This document shows positions 37,525 through 39,499 of a DNA stretch of 39,499 bases, piece by piece. The notes beneath the pieces are model-generated. The model had not been told where the DNA came from. It searched no databases and saw only the letters and a program-made list of their open reading frames with translations. The first letter of the stretch is position 1; each line of letters begins with the position of its first letter. The translations under genes and the position numbers were made by a program. The DNA is from Planctomycetota bacterium. Lineage in GTDB: Bacteria; Planctomycetota; Planctomycetia; Pirellulales; Pirellulaceae. The stretch lies in the NCBI GenBank assembly GCA_026692885.1, contig JAPLNJ010000601.1, positions 1-39,499 on the forward strand. Reading direction: 5' to 3'.

Positions 37525-37651
37525 GGCCTTGATCGTAACGTGGCGCATCGTAACCCGAATCGTCAGCGAGGAAGAGCGGCGTTTTCCTCGCTAACGCGTC
37601 GGGTTACGATGATCCGCTGCTAGCGTTTTGCGCAACCTTGTGATCAAGGCC
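37525..37651. repeat. Outer 10-base inverted repeat enclosing the intergenic palindrome
   Basis: GGCCTTGATC at 37525-37534 is perfectly repeated in inverse as GATCAAGGCC at 37642-37651, with the 64-base palindrome between. The right copy is itself part of a 10-base palindrome (CAAGGCCTTG, 37645-37654). The nested symmetry could mark a small mobile or folded intergenic element. Confidence 0.55.
37547..37610. repeat. Imperfect 27-bp palindrome, probable planctomycete intergenic repeat
   Basis: Left arm 37547-37573 and right arm 37584-37610, separated by 10 bases. The outer 12 bases (ATCGTAACCCGA / TCGGGTTACGAT) and inner 9 bases (AGCGAGGAA / TTCCTCGCT) pair perfectly, with only part of the middle six mismatched. 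As RNA it would form a long hairpin. From memory, sequences like CGTAACCCGACGCG with AGCGAGG recur between planctomycete genes. It lies just after the 275-residue gene and could serve as its terminator, but no U-tract follows. Confidence 0.75.
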
Positions 37652-37661
37652 TTGGCGAGTT

Positions 37662-37677
37662 GTCCACAGGGGTGGAC
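37662..37677. repeat. Small perfect hairpin before the second LEPRxLL gene
   Basis: GTCCAC (37662-37667) and GTGGAC (37672-37677) pair perfectly around AGGG. It sits about 66 bases before the chosen ATG of the second LEPRxLL gene and could lie in its leader. No regulatory role is shown. Confidence 0.4.
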
Positions 37678-37743
37678 TTCGGCGGACGCTGCGCCACGAC
37701 GGCCCCATCGCGATATCTCCAAGTTCCTCCAGGGACAATTCCT

Positions 37744-38322
37744 ATGACGCCGCAAAACTCTCAACGGTGGTGGAAACGCGAACCGAGACGATCCGGATCC
37801 CGCAATCGTGCGGACGAACGGGGCCTCCAAACTGGCGGGCGGCGGTCTCGAAAAATGCTCCTGGAAGCACTGGAACCGCGAATGATGCTGGCCATCTCGG
37901 CGCAGCTGAACGGGAACCAGGCCACCTTTGCCGGTGACGCCGCGGACGACCAGCTGTGGCTGCGAGTGAATGCCACAGGCCAATTGGAGTACAGCACCAA
38001 CGGTTCCAGCTACACCGCCGATTTGAGCGGCGGGCAGCTCGGGTTGGCGCAAGACAGCGTCATCTCGGTGAACTTGGGCGAGGGGAACGACGCCCTGCAT
38101 TTCGCCAGCGAACTTACGGTCACAACGACCGTCGACGGCGGCAGCGACACGCTGAGCGGGGCCAATGAGTACAACGCCGGGCCGCGTTGCGGGCCCTGCT
38201 GGGCATCGGGGACGGTCTGCACGGGGAGTTGGAGACGCACACCAATCCCGAAGCACCGCCCTTTGTTCTGGCCGCCCTTACGCAGAGCGGAGACATCCAG
38301 CTCGACAACACGGGGGCGCTGA
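37744..38322 (+). CDS. Second LEPRxLL-family gene, N-terminal fragment
   Basis: The ATG at 37744 is preceded by AGGGA at 37731-37735, a plausible ribosome binding site, so I prefer it to the upstream TTG at 37660. The N-terminus is basic and Arg-rich (WWKREPRRSGSRNR, GGRRSRK), followed by LLEALEPRMMLAISA with LEPRMML at 37870-37890. This is the conserved N-terminal motif of giant planctomycete exported proteins, thought to act in sorting. Then come FAGDAADDQLW, YSTNGSSYT, a strand set with NLGEGNDALHFASELTV, and VDGGSDTLSGANEYN. After about 38178 the frame carries non-family sequence (Arg/Trp/Pro-rich) to a stop at 38322, while the family sequence continues in another frame. True coding content is probably 37744 to about 38178. 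Compared with relatives, the stretch normally following SGANEYN is missing. Confidence 0.85.
   Translation: MTPQNSQRWWKREPRRSGSRNRADERGLQTGGRRSRKMLLEALEPRMMLAISAQLNGNQATFAGDAADDQLWLRVNATGQLEYSTNGSSYTADLSGGQLGLAQDSVISVNLGEGNDALHFASELTVTTTVDGGSDTLSGANEYNAGPRCGPCWASGTVCTGSWRRTPIPKHRPLFWPPLRRAETSSSTTRGR
38169..38182 (+). other. First frame break in the second LEPRxLL gene
   Basis: The N-terminal frame makes sense up to SGANEYN (ends ~38175). The middle frame is only open from 38169 and makes sense from AALRA (38181). The join therefore lies within about 12 bases. Relatives have a longer stretch between these two phrases, so a deletion joined out of frame fits better than a single-base error. Confidence 0.7.
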
Positions 38323-39499
38323 CCATCGGCACCGTGGACGGAGTGTTCGGGATCCGCATCGGGGATCCTATCACCGCCGACCAGTACGATTGCATCGTGA
38401 TCACGACGGCCAGTCCGTACGTGGTCGACGCGGACGTGGAGAACATCGGCGGCGGCGACATCGTACTGGCGGCGAAGGGCCAGGCCGATAGCGACGACAT
38501 GACCATCAACGCCAACATTACGGCCAAGACCCACCTGGGGGTCGACGGCAACATTCGCCTCTACGCCGGCGATGATATCCGCTATGAGTCGGGGCTGATC
38601 TCCGCAGAGCACGGGGGCCAAATCCAACTGAGCGCCGGGGAGGATTACAACGACGGGAGCACGTTCCAGGCGGGGAACCTGCTGGGCGACGTGACGATGG
38701 CCAGCGGGCAGTGGCTCCTGTCGGGTTCGGGCACCATCCAGGTCGAAGCCACCCGGAACATCGGGCTGAGCATTCTGAGCACCAGCACGAACATCATCGT
38801 CCGTGCCGATCGACACAAGCACGGCGTGAGCGACGGCCTGGGCGAGATCATCGACAATCTGCTCGGCGAAGACGCCCATCTGCGGGCTACCTCTGCTTAC
38901 CTGGAGGCCGGTTCCGGGATCGGCCAGGGCGTGGATCCGGGAACGGGTCTGCTGGGTGACATCGACACGCAGTTAGCGACCATCCAGATCGTGAACCACG
39001 GTCTGGCCGGGGACATTCACGTCAGCGAGACGCCCGCGGGCGGGAACCTGGGAGTCACTTGGCTGACGCAGTCGGACCCGAACGGCGATGGCGACACGTG
39101 GGTCATGACCGAGGACGGCACGCTGACCATCGTCGCCATCGTCGCGGCCCGAGCGGGCGTCATCATCGCCGGCAGGGGCGATCTGACCCTGTTCGCCGAC
39201 GGCGGCGATGACAGCCACCTGATCATCAACGATTCAGTCTACGCCACCACCGGCAGGGTGAATCTGCAAGCCGACGGGCGTGGACCTCTTGACGGTGGTG
39301 ATGCACGAGATGGGCCACATCTTGGGCTTTACGGACGTCGACAGCAGCCAGCACCCGCAGGCCCTGATGGCCCTGCAATTGATGCCCGCAGAGGCCCGGC
39401 GCGTGCCGACGGGTCCCTTCGTGACCAGGCAGAATCCGGTCCAGCCGTTGGATGTGAACGGAGACGGCCACATTACGCCGCTGGACGTGTTGCAGTTGA
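38169..39499 (+). CDS. Second LEPRxLL-family gene, middle fragment (one ~240-residue module)
   Basis: This frame has a stop at 38166-38168 and is then open to the right edge. Family sequence begins AALRALLGIGD and runs to about VNLQAD (39275). It matches the giant gene's modules in order: LETHTNPE, TQSGDIQLDNTGALTI, VDGVFGI, ITTASPYVVDADVENIGGG (compare ITTASPQIINAAVEDLVGG), MTINANITA, AGDDI, GLISA, DVTMASG, GLGEIIDNL, GSGIGQG, then GRGDLTLFADGGDDSHL and INDSVYATTG. After about 39277 this frame gives Arg/Pro-rich noise while the next frame takes over, so the meaningful end is near 39277. There is no start codon of its own with a ribosome binding site, so it is a gene piece, not an independent gene. 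Confidence 0.8.
39262..39280 (+). other. Second frame break in the second LEPRxLL gene
   Basis: The middle frame makes sense to VNLQAD. The protease/dockerin frame has a TGA at 39259-39261 and makes sense from GVDLLTVVMHE (39277). In the giant gene the matching VTLEAD is followed by a longer module and later domains, so a large piece is missing here and the ends are joined out of frame. Confidence 0.7.
39262..39499 (+). CDS. Second LEPRxLL-family gene, C-terminal fragment: metalloprotease motif and dockerin (3' end outside window)
   Basis: This frame is open from 39262 to the right edge. DLLTVVMHEMGHILGFTD carries HExxHxxGxxD (39304-39336), a zinc-binding motif of metzincin type with Asp as the third-ligand position. 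It is common in C-terminal regions of planctomycete LEPRxLL proteins, and whether these are active proteases is unknown. Then RVPTGPFVTRQNPVQPLD leads into DVNGDGHITPLD (39451-39486), a dockerin type I calcium loop with ligands D, N, D and D; only the first loop is in the window. No start codon context fits a separate gene. The dockerin suggests anchoring or assembly outside the cytoplasm, although planctomycetes with many dockerins often lack classical cohesins. Confidence 0.82.
   Translation, partial: MCKPTGVDLLTVVMHEMGHILGFTDVDSSQHPQALMALQLMPAEARRVPTGPFVTRQNPVQPLDVNGDGHITPLDVLQL

Noticed and set aside
37660..37668. TTGTCCACA as a DnaA box
   Set aside because: Single site, one mismatch to consensus, no cluster and no replication genes nearby.
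38140..38160. RTX-type calcium nonapeptide repeat (GGSDTLSG)
   Set aside because: Only one imperfect copy; more likely the common VDGG-DTL-G phrase of LEPRxLL proteins.

Overview
The window looks like a piece of a planctomycete chromosome. The DNA is clearly GC-rich. A short downstream gene opens with a basic stretch and an LEPRxLL-type motif (LEPRMML), a hallmark of giant planctomycete surface proteins. FG-GAP/VCBS repeats, PKD domains, an HExxHxxGxxD metalloprotease motif and a dockerin-type calcium loop also fit that group. No housekeeping gene, tRNA or rRNA is present, so the phylum call rests on protein architecture alone.

Layout. Positions 1-36153 are almost entirely one giant coding region on the + strand, open at the left edge. 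It is read in one frame to about 29475 and in another from about 29482, so it is broken once. Rejoined, it would encode at least about 12,000 residues of a repetitive, almost certainly secreted, surface or adhesin-like protein. In order it holds: an N-proximal region with three related ~100-residue modules (to ~1745); about 39 short beta-type units that also form a larger eight-unit super-repeat (1770-13080); an unrecognised mixed segment (14370-17150); filamentous-haemagglutinin-like beta-helix repeats (17170-23290 and 25090-29470), interrupted by a unique segment with an embedded C-type-lectin-like domain (about 24385-24835); ~240-residue modules (29488-31980); a PATR-like strand repeat; a possible sugar-binding beta-sandwich; Ig-like and PKD repeats with an exact 288-bp period; and a C-terminal FG-GAP propeller. 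Scattered through the first 18.7 kb are about 20 copies of a small Y-x-Y-x-G ... W module that resembles the CBM5/12 chitin-binding pattern.

After the giant gene come a 0.5-kb gap holding a relic of a third LEPRxLL-family gene (36247-36366), a separate 275-residue protein of unknown function (36656-37483), an intergenic palindrome nested in a second inverted repeat (37525-37651), and a second LEPRxLL gene from 37744 to the right edge. This second gene is in three pieces in different frames: an N-terminus, one ~240-residue module homologous to the giant gene, and a protease motif plus dockerin. Its first break and the break in the giant gene fall at the same place, just before the conserved GIGD of the ~240-residue module.

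Together the genes suggest a locus for cell-surface or secreted carbohydrate-interacting proteins that evolves by module duplication and loss. The out-of-frame joins are either real degradation and recombination or assembly and sequencing errors in repetitive DNA. The sequence alone cannot decide between these.
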